Of a DNA stretch of 64,000 nt, positions 35,771-48,400 are shown in pieces (position 1 is the stretch's first letter; the number at the start of each line of letters is the position of its first letter). The DNA comes from Coriaria nepalensis (Eukaryota; Streptophyta; Magnoliopsida; Cucurbitales; Coriariaceae), in contig CP114481.1 in assembly GCA_027186245.1 (NCBI GenBank), positions 58,314,069 to 58,378,068 on the forward strand, in the 5' to 3' direction. A model generated the notes under the pieces. It saw only the letters and a program-made list of their open reading frames with translations. It searched no databases and was not told where the DNA came from. The position numbers were made by a program, and so were the translations under genes.

Positions 35771-38450
35771 CTAAGTGTTTCTCGCCAAAACATCCCTGAT
35801 TAATTGCTTCGGTGCTGTAAATACAAAGACAGAAGCTAATATCAGAACAAAATTCAATTGCCATGAAATTGAAAGTTGATATGAGTTATAATACTCTTAC
35901 CAGGCAACCCAGTGAACTTTTCAAACTGTACAAAGGCTTGGTTTATAAACATCTCTGTTCCGAAAACAATGGCTGCTCCAGATTCTTGCGCTTCGGTTAA
36001 GAGCCTAGTCATTTTCGGAGTGTAAATGGCATCAAACACCAAGGAGTAGCGTTTCAGAGCTTGCTGCAACCAGAAAAGAAGAAGGAAAAAAAGTTAAAGA
36101 TGTAATGCTTCTCTAAAGTACAGTAGATCATATTAAGAGGACGCTGATATGCATACATATATATTGAAGCATAGAGGGCAAACCTTGGAGATGGGAGAGT
36201 CCTCGATTCTTGGTTTCATTCCAACCGAAGTAGTGTTTGCAAGAATCATTCCATCTTCCGGATGGAAGTTTTCTAACTCGGCTAGAGTAATAGCTTGCCC
36301 TCCAACTTTATCAGCAAGTGTTTTAGCCTTGTCTAACATTCAGAAGAAACACATGCTTCCCTAAGCAAATAATTACCATGAAATTAAGACAAGTAATAGA
36401 AAATATAACAAAGATGCTTACCGAAAGAGCGATTAGCGACTACAACTCTTGCTCCCTTTTCCATACCACCATAGGCAAGGGCCTTTCCAGCCCCACCTGC
36501 CCCCATGACCACAAAGAGTTTACCAGCTAAAGGCGAAGTGGACGAATTGGCAGCTCCATTCAGTTCTACAATAATATATATATCAAGTTAACTATTTTTA
36601 TCGAGGAAAATATCGTAGAAGGTAGCATGGCTTGTGAAATGCAATTGGCCAACCTCTTAGTCCTTCCTCAATAGCTAAAATTGCTCCAAGATAGTCCACG
36701 TTATAACCCTTTAATTTACCATCGGTTGGGCTTTTGATCATGCAACTTATAGCTCCTATCGACTGTAGATAATCTTCTGTTAGTAAATTGAGGTAAGTAG
36801 TATGTGGTAAAAAGGCAAAAAGAGAATTGTAGATACCCTTGCAATGGGATCAATCTCGTCACAGCAGTTAAATCCAGCCTCCTTGTGAGGAATTGTATAA
36901 CTGTATTTAGAACAAGTAACAGTATTTAGAAACGCTTTAACTTTTTACAGAAAGATTTTGAAATGAGATTCTCTTTTACCTGTATCCGACAAAGTCAGGG
37001 GATGAGTATGTGTTGAGAAAATTGGCAACGTTATCAACCAACAAAGGCAGATAGATTCCATTGAAATTGGCAGATTTAAATGCTGCATTGTAAAGATGCG
37101 GACTTTTGCTGTGTCCAATGGGATTTCCAATAACACCATGCACTTTAGTATCTGCTCCAATCTTTCTAAAATTGTACAAGTCCAACAAATCTGTTACCGT
37201 TGGTTGTCCTAGAGCCGATACTATGCCAGGCTCAATCAAACCAAAAGTGAGAAATCCACCAAATTTCGCGCTAAGTATGCGTGAAATCAAACCCCTCTCT
37301 CCCATTACAAGCCCTATTATTGGGACCTACAGTTTCATTACAATGCATGTGTTATAATTAGATGATTTTTTTTTGGCTCAGTGATTGAGGTAAGTTACTT
37401 ACTTGAGAATGGGCAATGATTTGAAAGACACGTGAAGAGTCAGTGATGTCTAATCCGGTTGTTGCAATCTTCACTATGTCGGCTCCAGTTGCTTGTATTC
37501 TTGCCACAAGGCTAGCAAGTTCCTCAACAGAGGGAGTATTTTCATAGTTGTGAGAAGAAACTATGATCTTGACCTTTTCGGGTTTTTTCCCTTTAATGGA
37601 GTTGAAGAACTCTTGAGCTGCCTGTAAGAAGCAAGAAAGTGAAGATTCTCAATATATATTAACTACTAGTTATTAAAATGAGAAGGTAGAACATAAGAAA
37701 AACATAACTAACCTGAAGCTCGATATCGATAAAGTCAGCTCCAAGCTCCATTGCTTGACGTAGAGCATCTTGTCTCTTATTTTCATTGCCATCGTATTGA
37801 CCTCCTTCCCATTTTGGTCTAGAAATTACATAATCAATCAGTATGAAAATTGTTAAGCTCGACAAGAAATCAAGATGTTGCGTGAGCTATGAAAACAAAG
37901 ATTGATCAGAATCTTTTACCTGTAAGTGAAGAGAGTGGGGAGAGGGCTTTGTTTGATCAAAGTTTGGAGGTCTTGAGGAGGAGAGAAACTCTTGAGGAAG
38001 TCCAAACGAACTTCAACAACGTCGGCGCCAACTTCCTTGGCCTTGCGGATTTGAGTCAACATCTGGTCGACTGATTCGGACATAATGGGCGCGCATATTA
38101 GAGTTGAGTTTCTTCTTACGCCATGAGATGGTTGAAGATCGGAGGTAGCCAACTGGATATAAAACCAAGAAAAAAAAAAAAATGAAAACACCCACTTTTT
38201 CATATATTTGAAGAATACAAACCCTTATGATGATGAGAAAGTCGAACAAAATTAATCAATTTGCACCATTTTCCCAGCAAACAAACATCACCATCTAGGA
38301 TTATCTTAAACTAAAACCAAACCAAAATCCAGCACTATAACTTTGTTTCATAACCCCTCATCAGTTACCAACTGAATAAAAAACATGAGAGAGAGAGAGA
38401 GACGTAGGAAGCAGAGGAAAAACGCTAACCGGAATACTGCTGATTGTCAT
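35771..38450 (-). CDS. DQD/SDH: Bifunctional 3-dehydroquinate dehydratase/shikimate dehydrogenase, copy A
   Basis: Plastid shikimate-pathway enzyme catalysing dehydroquinate to dehydroshikimate and then to shikimate. Eleven exons (38430-38450, 37920-38152, 37713-37818, 37403-37621, 36980-37326, 36837-36900, 36654-36762, 36422-36565, 36184-36332, 35901-36063, 35771-35814) join to 532 aa. The type-I DQD half keeps Glu in VVEVRLDFL (residue 54), His in VSSHNYENTP and Lys in VKIATTG; it reads VSALGQPT where most relatives have ASAPGQ. The SDH half has GHSKSP, the catalytic Lys in YTIPHKE, the catalytic Asp in GYNVDYLG (usual GYNTD, so Thr to Val), and the NADP-binding GAGGAGKALAY. An intron splits FVGYS-YTIPHK that copy B lacks. 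There is no long transit peptide in exon 1 (MTISSIP), as in copy B. Head-to-tail tandem with copy B. Confidence 0.95.
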
Positions 38451-39845
38451 TTTTTCCGAGTAGAGAGAGAGAGAGAGGGAGAGCGTGGAGATCTAGACGG
38501 AGAAGAGTTAAGGGTGGAAATGTTTTTTTTTTTTTGTGGTAAGGGGGGTCTAGGTGTTTAAATATATTAACTGCTCCGTTGAGTAAGGTCCAAGCAGCCG
38601 CGACCGTTAGCTGCTCTGCCCCTCGCGCCTTCTGTCTTCTGATTGGTTTTTCTTTTGACCTTTTTGTTTTATGGTTTCTTTTTCGATTATTTGTTTGTTT
38701 TAAACAGATGGCATCATTTTGAAGAGGGAAAAAGGGGAAAAAAAGGGAACCAACTAACTTTTGAAATGGGTTTGGGATCGGCAATTCATCGGCGGAGTTA
38801 GGTAAAAGGAATTTACCTGTCTGAGTGTCTGCTACTTCACTTTCCTTTAGAAACAGTTTAGATGGGGAGGGCCCCATTGTTTTGGGTAGGTAGGCTTAGG
38901 AGGGAAGGAAAAAAAAAAAAAAGTTTGTTTTACCAAATTTTCGCCTTTCATCTTACAGATGACTACCATACAAACCACCAAAAAAAGTGAGAATCCTATT
39001 ATGTCCTTTGCCGATGTCAAAGTCTACAAAAGACCTACAGTTAGAAGTCTCATGAATTATGTATACGTTAGTTACAGTTACGCCTTCCGAAAACTTATAT
39101 CATATTCCCCGCATTCAGACTTTGAATTTACGTTCATTTTCTTTCCTATCTACCATTTTGATTTTGGACTCAAATGGAATCATTTCAACCCAAATATTGG
39201 CTAATTAGTTTTACAAGTGTGCAGAGCATATACAGTCGCTGAATCCATGATACTCGTGTTATTTGTTCATTATAAGGCGTTTTGGTTTGATATTTGATTT
39301 ATGAATGCTTCATGTGATAATGTTTGGCTACATCCAACATACAATGAGTTGTGATCTAACTTTCTAACCCTAAACGCGTCCGGTTTGAACTTCTCTAGGT
39401 CATAAAAAATGACTCGTTACAGAATGAAAGAAGTAACTCATGCTTGATGATGCAAATTAACTTAATGAGCTTCTTCTGATCATGTTGTTGTTAATTTTTA
39501 TGATATTGGCATCGTAAAGTCATCTTATTGGGCCCTCATGTCCTTTCAATTATGCAAGTTTTTTTTTTTGGCTGAGAAAATTATGCAGAATATGATAACA
39601 ATAAAATTTACTAACACTGTTATCTTAAGAATTATGATAAGAAATATCGCATTTTCCACATTTGCCATTGTCTTCCGGGAAATGAAAAACAAATACAGTG
39701 TTTATTGGATAAACAAAAAGCTCAAAAACAGCCTATGATCACATTCTAGCATGACTGGATGATCAGCAAAATTTGGCCATGACGAGGAAGAAAAAGATTC
39801 AGCTGCAGTAGTAACTAGAGTTCCCACCCAAGTGAATTCCTCCTC
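38451..39845. other. Intergenic between tandem DQD/SDH genes
   Basis: This contains the leader and promoter of copy A (GA repeats at 38389-38402 and 38462-38478; poly-T near 38523-38536) and the 3' flank of copy B. No gene recognised; short open frames on both strands look random. Confidence 0.55.
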
Positions 39846-42333
39846 TTATGCATGTTGCTCCATTAGGTCCCTAAACAACTGTTCCGGAGCTGAAATTCGA
39901 CACAAGAAAACCCAAAATCACTTTAAATAATCACCATATTATAAACAACTTTGAGAGTAGGACTTTTCTTCTTGTATAAGATACAGTACCAGGCAAACCA
40001 GTGAAGTTCTTATATTGTTCAAATCCCTGTCTTATCAACATCTCCGTCCCATAAACAATGACGGCTCCGGTCTCTCTCGCTTCCCTCAACAGTCTCGTGT
40101 CTTTCGGTGTGTAAATGGCATCAAAAACCAAGCAATAATGTTTCAGAGCTTCCTGCAATTCATTTCAACAAATATTTAGTTTCCCCTTTAACACAATTAA
40201 TCAGAGTAACAAAATAAAAAGAGGGGTAAACAAACAGACCTTAGATATCGGAGTGTCATCAACATTCGGTTTCATCCCAACAGATGTAGTATTTGCAAGA
40301 ACCATCCCTTCTTCCGGGCGGAAGTTTCCAGCTTCCTCAAGAGTCAAAGCCTTTCCCCCAACCTTGTCAGCTAGCTCTTGTGCTCTTGCTGCAGCAAACA
40401 AAATATAGTATATACGTTTCATTCTTCATTCTCTGTTTCACAATATTGTAACAATTGTTAGGATCAAATTGAAAGATAAACAATGCTAAAGCGTCTTACC
40501 GAAAGTTCGATTAGCAACAACAACTCTAGCCCCCTTTTGAGCAGCACCATAAGCTAGTGACTTACCGGCTCCACCGGCCCCTAAAACAACAAACAGCTTC
40601 CCGGCCAATGGTGAGGTGGAAGCAGGATAAGCACCATTCAAATCTGTAAAAGAACAAAAGCCAATCAATCAGCCAAAAAAGATAGTGACCTTGTCTAATC
40701 AGAACCACATATTATATCTTGTCAAATCTGTTAAAACCTCTTAGTCCATCTTCAATGGCAGAGATAGCACCGATATAGTCGGTATTGAACGCAACCAACT
40801 TCCCTTCCCCTCTCCTGCAAATATTATTGATAGCTCCAATTTTCTGCAATAAAAAAATTCAAGAAATTAGTGTTTCTGAAAGTTGCGAAAACACCTGATA
40901 ACAAATCGAACATAACTACCTTGGCAATGGGGTCGATTTCATCCATGCACTTAAGGGCAGCCTCCTTGTGAGGTATAGTACAACTGCACCCCCCAAAATC
41001 AGGGGTAGAATAGGTATCAAAAAACTTCTTGACATCATCGACCAAGAAGTGCACGTAAATTGCATCCAAACCAACTTTTTTGAAAGATGCGTTGAACAAT
41101 AGAGGACTCTTGCTATGCCCAACAGGCTTTCCTATAATCCCATAGATTTTCGTATCGGGCCGGATAAGCCTGAAGTTGTATAGGTCCAATAGATCTTTTG
41201 CCGTAGGTTGGCCTGGAGCCGATGCAGTTTCCAGTGCTCCATAAGTAAGATATGCTCCGTACTTTGGGCTAAGTACCCTAGAGATCAAACCTCTTTCTCC
41301 CATTGCAATCCCGATTGTTGGGATCTGAATTTAACAGTTTAAAGAGGTTAAAAGCTGAATAACTAGATGGGAATGCATATGAGCCTTGATGTTTAACTTA
41401 CTTGAGAGTGAACGGTTAACTGAAAAATACGAGCACAGTCAGTTATATCGATTGCAGTTGTTGCGATCTTGACTATGTCAGCTCCTGTGGTTTGGATTTT
41501 TGCCGCAATATTTCCAAGCTCTTCAGAGGATGGAGTGTTTTGGAAATTGTGGTAAGAGACTATGACTTTGAGGCTTTCAGGCTTCTTTCCTTGGATTGAC
41601 TTGTTGAATTCTTGAGCAACCTGAAAAAGAAAAAAAGGTATAAGCAAACTGAGCAGGTTCTGCTTTGTTTAAATAAGTTAGTGATGAGGTGTATAGATAG
41701 TTACATCTAGCTCAACATCAATGTAATGAGCTCCTAACTCGACTGCTAATCTAAGGGCATCTTGTCTTTTGGTTTCGTCGCCTTCATATTTCCCGCCTTC
41801 CCTTACAGGTCTGGAAAAGAATAAAAAACCGGAACCTCTTAGTAAACCTTACTCTAAAAAAACTATGGGCAAAAAAATAAAAAATAAAAAATAAAAAATA
41901 AAAAAATAATAATAGTGATTGATTAGATACCTATAGGTGACTATGGTGGGAAGAGGAGACTGGTTGATGAGAGTTTGGAGATCTGATTGAGGGTTGAAGT
42001 TTCTGAGAGCGTCAAGGCGAATACCAACGATGTCGGCTCCGATTTCTTTTGCCTTTCTCATCTCGATCAGCATTTCCTCGACCGTTGTTCCCATCAATGG
42101 AGTACATAGCAGCGTTGGACTGCTTTTAACCCCACTTGTGCTTGTTTGAAAGTCTGTCACTGTAAACTAAATTCGACAACAAGAAGATCATTGCTAGAAA
42201 TTTAGTTAAGAAGAAGTATGTCAAGGAATAAGATTTCAGCATGTTTAATGAAGGCTTAAGAATATTAACTAAGTAGATGAAACAATCCTTATAGAAAATT
42301 AAGCGAATTTAGACTTACCGGAAAGCTTCCCAT
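39846..42333 (-). CDS. DQD/SDH: Bifunctional DQD/SDH, copy B (divergent DQD site)
   Basis: Same bifunctional family as copy A. Ten exons (42319-42333, 41931-42166, 41705-41810, 41402-41620, 40920-41324, 40738-40843, 40500-40643, 40240-40388, 39990-40152, 39846-39889) join to 528 aa. SDH half: GHSKSP, CTIPHKEAA with catalytic Lys, FNTDYIG with catalytic Asp (AFNTD in place of GYNTD), and GAGGAGKSLAY are present. DQD half: His in VSYHNFQNTP, Lys in VKIATTA and ASAPGQ are present, but the Glu of the E-x-R-x-D motif is Gly (DIVGIRLDAL, residue 53). In type-I DQDs this Glu contacts substrate, so dehydratase activity may be weak or absent; that is inference. Exon 5 is continuous across GGCSCTIPHK, where copy A has an intron. 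The two copies are clearly old, not a recent duplication. Confidence 0.95.
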
Positions 42334-43726
42334 GTTTTTTGTTTTTCTCTTTTTGCAGTTGAGTGAGCTTGTGTTGTCCGAGTGGTGTTGAAATGATAGC
42401 AGTATGAATTTGGTATAAGAGGATGAATATATATATATATGCAGCGGAGAGATGGCTGAGTTTTTGTTGGGCTTGAAACTGGTTATTCTATTTTGTTTGG
42501 TTCTGGGAAACATTAAACTATTATTTTTCCAGGAATTGGAAAGTTAGGTAGCAATATTTTTCCATCTGGGCATCAACCTGTTTAGCTACAAGGTAAGAAG
42601 ATTAGATAGAGAGGGAAATGCAAGTATGCTCAACCTCGAACTAGCTAATTCCTTGTTTTTGTTTTGTTTTTTTCTTTTTTATGAGAGTAGGCTAGATTAG
42701 ATAGAATGGCTCTCCGATGAGACACGATATATTAATCATGTCCGATGATTTGCTAGAAATCGGCGTCTCTCACCCTGATCAGTAGTTAGCTGTATTTCTT
42801 TTAGGAATACCGACGGTTGGCTCAAAAATGTCAAGGAAAGGGCACGTTATCGTCTCTTTCAAATCCCAAAAAGACGACATCGAAATCATTGTCGTCTCAA
42901 TTTCAACGAGACAGGCTGCTCCACCCTAAATCGTTAATGCACTGTGCTGCGTCCTCTTTGGAGTCTAGACTCGGAGCAAGTTCCTTAAATTACTCTTTTC
43001 TCTACGAAATACGGTCATACTCTTCCTCCAAAATATACACTCTTAGCTCGGAATTAAACTAGAGTATATTATTTTTTGAATCAGTCCAGTCTTCAGTTTC
43101 ATAAACTCCAACTTACAAACTCTAACGAAGGGAGAGGGGATGGAATCGAAGGTAGGTACGAGTTTGAAGGAGAGATTAGTGTATGCTGAAGAGGAAAGTC
43201 AAACCAACTTCAGTAGCAATCGCTGGGGGCAAAAACAAATTAAAATGCGGGCTATTTTTCCTTACAAATTCAAACATATCATAAGTGCACTTGCTAACAT
43301 GGCAGAATTCATTTTTAAACAGTCATCATACACTCCAGTGAAGTATCATTTATCACACCTTTATACGAACAACAAATGAACCTGCACAAAAAAGACGACG
43401 AAGGAAGAGTTGGTTATAGTATCCGATCATCAGAAAAATTGAACACTAAAGAAATGCTGATTATCTTTGTTACAGGTACAGAAATCCCTATTAGGATTGA
43501 ATCCAACACAATTAGATCATCAAACTCTACTACTCAAAAGTAAAAAGAGTTGATCCACACTGAGTTTTCCCCACAGAGTCGAGTGTTCTCCATCTTCGCT
43601 TGGCCAAACACTTTTTATCATCATCGAACACTATCCATGGTTGTTGAATCAAAATCCATGAATGAATTTCATAGAGTGAATTACAAAATGACAAGGAGTT
43701 GATCTAGAAGAAATTTAAGTTGGTGG
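42334..43726. other. Upstream region of DQD/SDH copy B
   Basis: Holds the promoter of copy B (AT run at 42428-42440) and the 3' flank of TRS33. Plus-strand open frames at 42817-43062 and 43140-43379 show no recognisable domain, so I do not call them genes. Confidence 0.5.
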
Positions 43727-44738
43727 TTACTCACAAGCAGGAAGATTGGAAATGTCAGCGGTAACTGCACAAGGGATTCCCAAGTTTGAAAGGGCACCCC
43801 TTATAATTCCACATGGAAAATACAGATGCATACTTGTTGCTTGAGCAGCCTTGCTTTCCTTAGTCACAGAACTATCCGGCGATTCACTCTCCGTTGATGG
43901 ATCAACTGATAGATGTGTTAGCCAACGGAACCGACTATCTTGCAATACAAAGGTACCCTACAAAGTGGAAAAATAACCTGTATCAAATTCCATCAAGTTA
44001 GAAACATATGGCACAGAAAAAAGAAAAAAAAATCTCTTTGATTTGCGCTCTAGATCTTACCCTGTGATTTGTCTTCAAGTTATCAATTTGCTTTTTGAAG
44101 AGCTCAAACCAGAAATCCTTGCAGATAAACTTGATTGCCTCAAGATGATCAGTGAACCGAGGCCGGTCCATAGTAAACCTAACATGAATGAAGCCAATAA
44201 AAATTGATTCTCAGTGGGGAAAGATGGAAATGAGCATTAGAGAAGCTATACATCAAAAGGAAAAGAGGGGCACGTTTACGATTATCGACTCAATAGTTCA
44301 ATTTGAGAACAGAAAATTAAATATGAGCTTCGAATTGCTTCAAACTGGTTACTATACCTAAGATCCAATCTCGATACATAAGTTAAATAAAAAAGCATCC
44401 CATTTATACAGGTTCCAGCTCTATAACATCATATAACTAAAATTTTGATAGATCTATACACCAAAGTTTTGCAAAAAAAAAAAGAAACAAAAAAAATTAT
44501 AAAGAGAAACTGTGCAGAATTAAGAGAGAACATCAGGTGAGAGTTGGATATTAGAGCTAGAAAAGAGAATGGGGGAAGTTTAGTACCTCTCGGAGAGCTG
44601 GTGACCAACCTGATAGCCAATGGCTTCGATACGACGGGCTGCGAGCTCAGGTTTATTCGCATAGAATCGATTGCAGTAAGTTGATACCATCTCCGTCAGT
44701 AGACAATCCACACAGCTCTCTGATACCACCCTCCCCAT
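43727..44738 (-). CDS. TRS33: TRAPP complex subunit TRS33/TRAPPC6-like
   Basis: Small subunit of the TRAPP tethering complex, which acts as a Rab exchange factor in ER-Golgi and post-Golgi traffic. Exons 44587-44738, 44061-44178 and 43727-43957 join to 166 aa. Bet3/TRAPP-fold segments are clear: [73 protein letters not shown], and [20 protein letters not shown]. The acidic and Ser-rich insert [14 protein letters not shown] lies before the last strand. The frame ends NLPACE, where relatives continue with a short strand (FVIR-like). The sequence at the end contains a possible GTGAGT donor, but I found no convincing downstream exon. Confidence 0.93.
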
Positions 44739-45418
44739 TTTCTGTGTCTCGCTCGGACGAAGACGAAACTGAAAACAGGAGAGGAAAAGAATCCTAGTTG
44801 GACATATAGCCCAAATGGATAACATACTCATACTGTAATGATTTGTGAGGACGAGCCTATTTGATAGCCCAGCCCATATTATGTGACATACAACTTGATT
44901 AGTGTTGTTAGGATCTTAGAAATAAGTTGGCTCACTATTCATAGGCCATGGTGGATATTTGTTCATTTTACGTCTTCCACCTTATGGTGCATCATTTATT
45001 CTCGTAATTTAATTCACGAAATCAGATATCACTAGTAAAGGCAGTTTTATTCGAGCAATGTTTAACCCCAGGAAACAGCAAATTGAGTAACGGATATGAA
45101 AAAGATGAATGGCCCCACCAGTAAGTGTAAACTATTTGTGCAAAGGCTTCCACCCTTTATTTTTCCCCCAAATCCAAATCCAATTACTAGTATACAGATA
45201 CCGGATGAACCTAAAGGTAGCAAATTTCAATTGCCAAAACCAAAATCTGAAACACACTACATCAACCAAAAGAGACAGCTCCTCGTCTAATACCTCTATC
45301 CAACAAACCAATATGTTCATTTACATCATTCGTATCTTCTTGTCAACGGGGGATTTTATGTCCCTCGCATCTTTATACTTTATAGACAAGATGGGAATCT
45401 CATAACTATATATTTTCT

Positions 45419-48400
45419 TCATCGGTGTAAAAGATATCCGAGAAATGTAGAGCATAGAGCCACCATGCAAACAAATAGAAGAGGGAATCCGGCTTGAACG
45501 TTTTTTATGCCTCTGCTACTACTCGACTCCACCTGCAAAGACATGATTTGCATCAGAAAACATGTGATAGAGAAAGATGCGAGCTTGGTTAAGTGGAAAT
45601 TAGAAAACCTTAGGCTTAAGAGCCAAACGAAAGCAAGAAGCTTCCGTTCATGCAGCAAAACTCGAGGGTTTTGATATGCAACAAAAAACTACAGAGAAAA
45701 ATATGGATCAGGAAGTTACAAATCGATCCTGTAAGAATTTTATTTCTTGCGCGCTTATTCTCCTCTCTTCCGTTAGCTTTGAGATGGTTGATTGTGCCTG
45801 TAAAGGAGGTTCAAAAACTTTCAAGCACTTGATTCAATCAGTTGCAAACAATAGTATTAAAATGTCATGTAATTCCATATCTACAAATCCAAAAGCATAA
45901 AAAGGCACTGTTGCATCTAACTTGTCCTCAAAGAATATACTTTATTGTAGCTCAGTGAGAAACAAAAAGAGGTGAATTGGAGTAATTCTTACATGAACCG
46001 TGGTCCACAATGGACCAGCCCAATAGGAAGGAGACATATAGGATGAGGGGAGAGATTTTTTGACAAAAATGCCTCCCACGAATAGATGGGGGTTTGTGAT
46101 TGGACCTGACCAGGTCCAACTCAGAAAATTTTGTTGAATTGTGATAGATCACTATTTCTATGAGGATAACCAAGAGGATCGCCTTGTTTCTATGAGGATT
46201 GCCTTTTTTTTCTTTTTTCCTTTCAGTCAGCTACCATCAATCAATTCTATAAATTGGAGCAGAAAGGCATTCTATACTTTTAAATTCAGATAATAATTAC
46301 TAACAGTCACCACTGATTCATATTCTTCAAATGAAGAACATTTTTAATCAAATAATAGTAACCATCGAGCATATGTAAACATTTTTAAATGAAAAATATT
46401 AATGCCTGTAATAGGAAGACTGACCTCTCCAAGCTTTAGTTCGAGTTCACTAAGTTTCGACTTCATCCCTTCAACATCTTTAACCAACTTTGATTCCTCG
46501 AGGTCCAGTTCTCTTTTCTGACCCAATTGCTCTGTTAGCTTAAACTCAGTTATCCTTATTGGTATTGACTCCTCTCCATTGGCCTCTTTAGACTCCTCCA
46601 CATCCCTAGGAAACTGGTACATATAAAAACAATCACATGATAGTTAAGTAACCAAAACCAGCAACAATTGTGCCTAATACTATATGAAATTTATCACCAG
46701 TAACATTCATAATAGTCTGAAACTGTCAACCTATTCCATTCCTACAGCATCCACCAAAGTGACCATATTGACCAACATTTCAGCATAAACAACATCTATC
46801 TTGAGTAAATAAGGAGTTTTAAGAAATTGACCAGTAAGAATCTGAGAGAGAGAGAGAGAGAGATTCTACAGCTTTTGACTCCGGTTCTTCTGCTTTGTTT
46901 GGGTCCTCAAACTTTTCTGGCTTTGAATCTTCTACATTGACCTCTATAGACTCCATCACATCCTTCATAATCTGGTACACAAAAAGATTTGCCATTGGAG
47001 TTCAGTAAGATACAAAAGAGTTGAAAGTCATGCAATATATGAATTAAAATTCCAAATAAATGACATGATATATTTGCAACCCCATCCCAGATTGGCAACC
47101 CATTGCATTCTACAAGTGCCTGCCTAAGTTTGCCCTCACATTGATTGATATCTTACTACAAACTACCAAATGGAAAATTCCTTGAGAGAAAAATCAGACT
47201 AGAATAATTGAAGGGCTAAAATTTAAGAGAGTACAGTAAGATACAAATGAGTCGAAATTCATGCAATATATGAATTGAAATTCCAAATAAATGACAAATG
47301 ATATATTTGCAACCCCTTCCCAGATTGGCAACCCATTGCATTCTACAAGTGCCTGCTTAAGTTTGCTCTCACATTGATTGATATCTTACTACAAACTACC
47401 AAATGGAAAATTCCTTGAGAGAAAAATCAGACTAGAATAATCAAAGGGCTAAAATTTAAGAGTGACAGCAAAGGGAGTAAACCAAAACTTTCAATTGAGA
47501 ATTTTCCAAACCATGCGCTCTGGGGAGAAGCTGTCAACTCTTTTCAGTGTGTGATCCTTCTTTAGTTCTGAATTTCCATGAACCAGCTCCTCTTTCAATG
47601 CTCTATTTTGATCTTCTACTTTGGAATCTCCCCGCAGCAGCCCCTCCACAAAGACTCCAGGTCGATCCTTTATTTTTGAATCTCCACACAGCAGCCGCTC
47701 TTTAAATTCACTACTTTGATCTTTTATCTTTGAGCCTCCACGAACTAAAGCCTCTTTCAATGCTCCATTAATTGGTGACAGTATCGGGGAATTAGGTGGG
47801 CTAATGAGAATAACTCTCAGCTTACTTTCTTCGACGTACTTTCCAGCATCTTTGGAGAACTGCACAAAGAAACAAATTGAACAACAAAAACAAGAGACAA
47901 AAATAAGAACACCAAGGCTTTGTGAAACTACAACAACTTACCATGCTAGACGTAATGTCATCATCAGCTGTCTCAGCAGTAACAACTGTGCTTTGTATTA
48001 AAAATTTGTCCTTGCTCTCCATCTCAAGTGCAGATGACCGCGGAGCTTGCATTGTAACTACATGAGAACCAACAAGCAGAAGTAAGAGACACATACAAAG
48101 AAAAGCACAAGATCTTCAAGGAGTTCAAAAAACGTAATACATAACTACACATTAATAACAGCTACATGTCTTTCTCTTTATTTCTACTTTACTTATTTAT
48201 GTATTCATTATTGAAGTGTGACAAAACTGTATCAGTTGTGGAAGCCACTGTGGAACCGTAAGCTCATGTACTGCTACACCAAATGAATGGCCAATTATGG
48301 ATCTAAGGGACGTGCACGTACATACCTGTAAATTCACATGTTGATTTTGGCATGACAATGCCGACATTTGGCCGAACACAGTATTTCTTTGGGGATGTAG

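Noticed and set aside
42817..43379. Possible small plus-strand gene upstream of DQD/SDH copy B
   Set aside because: No recognised domain, no convincing splice structure; likely chance frames.
43727..43745. An extra last exon for TRS33 using the GTGAGT at the end of the frame
   Set aside because: No downstream sequence encoding the expected FVIR-type strand was found before 42.3 kb.
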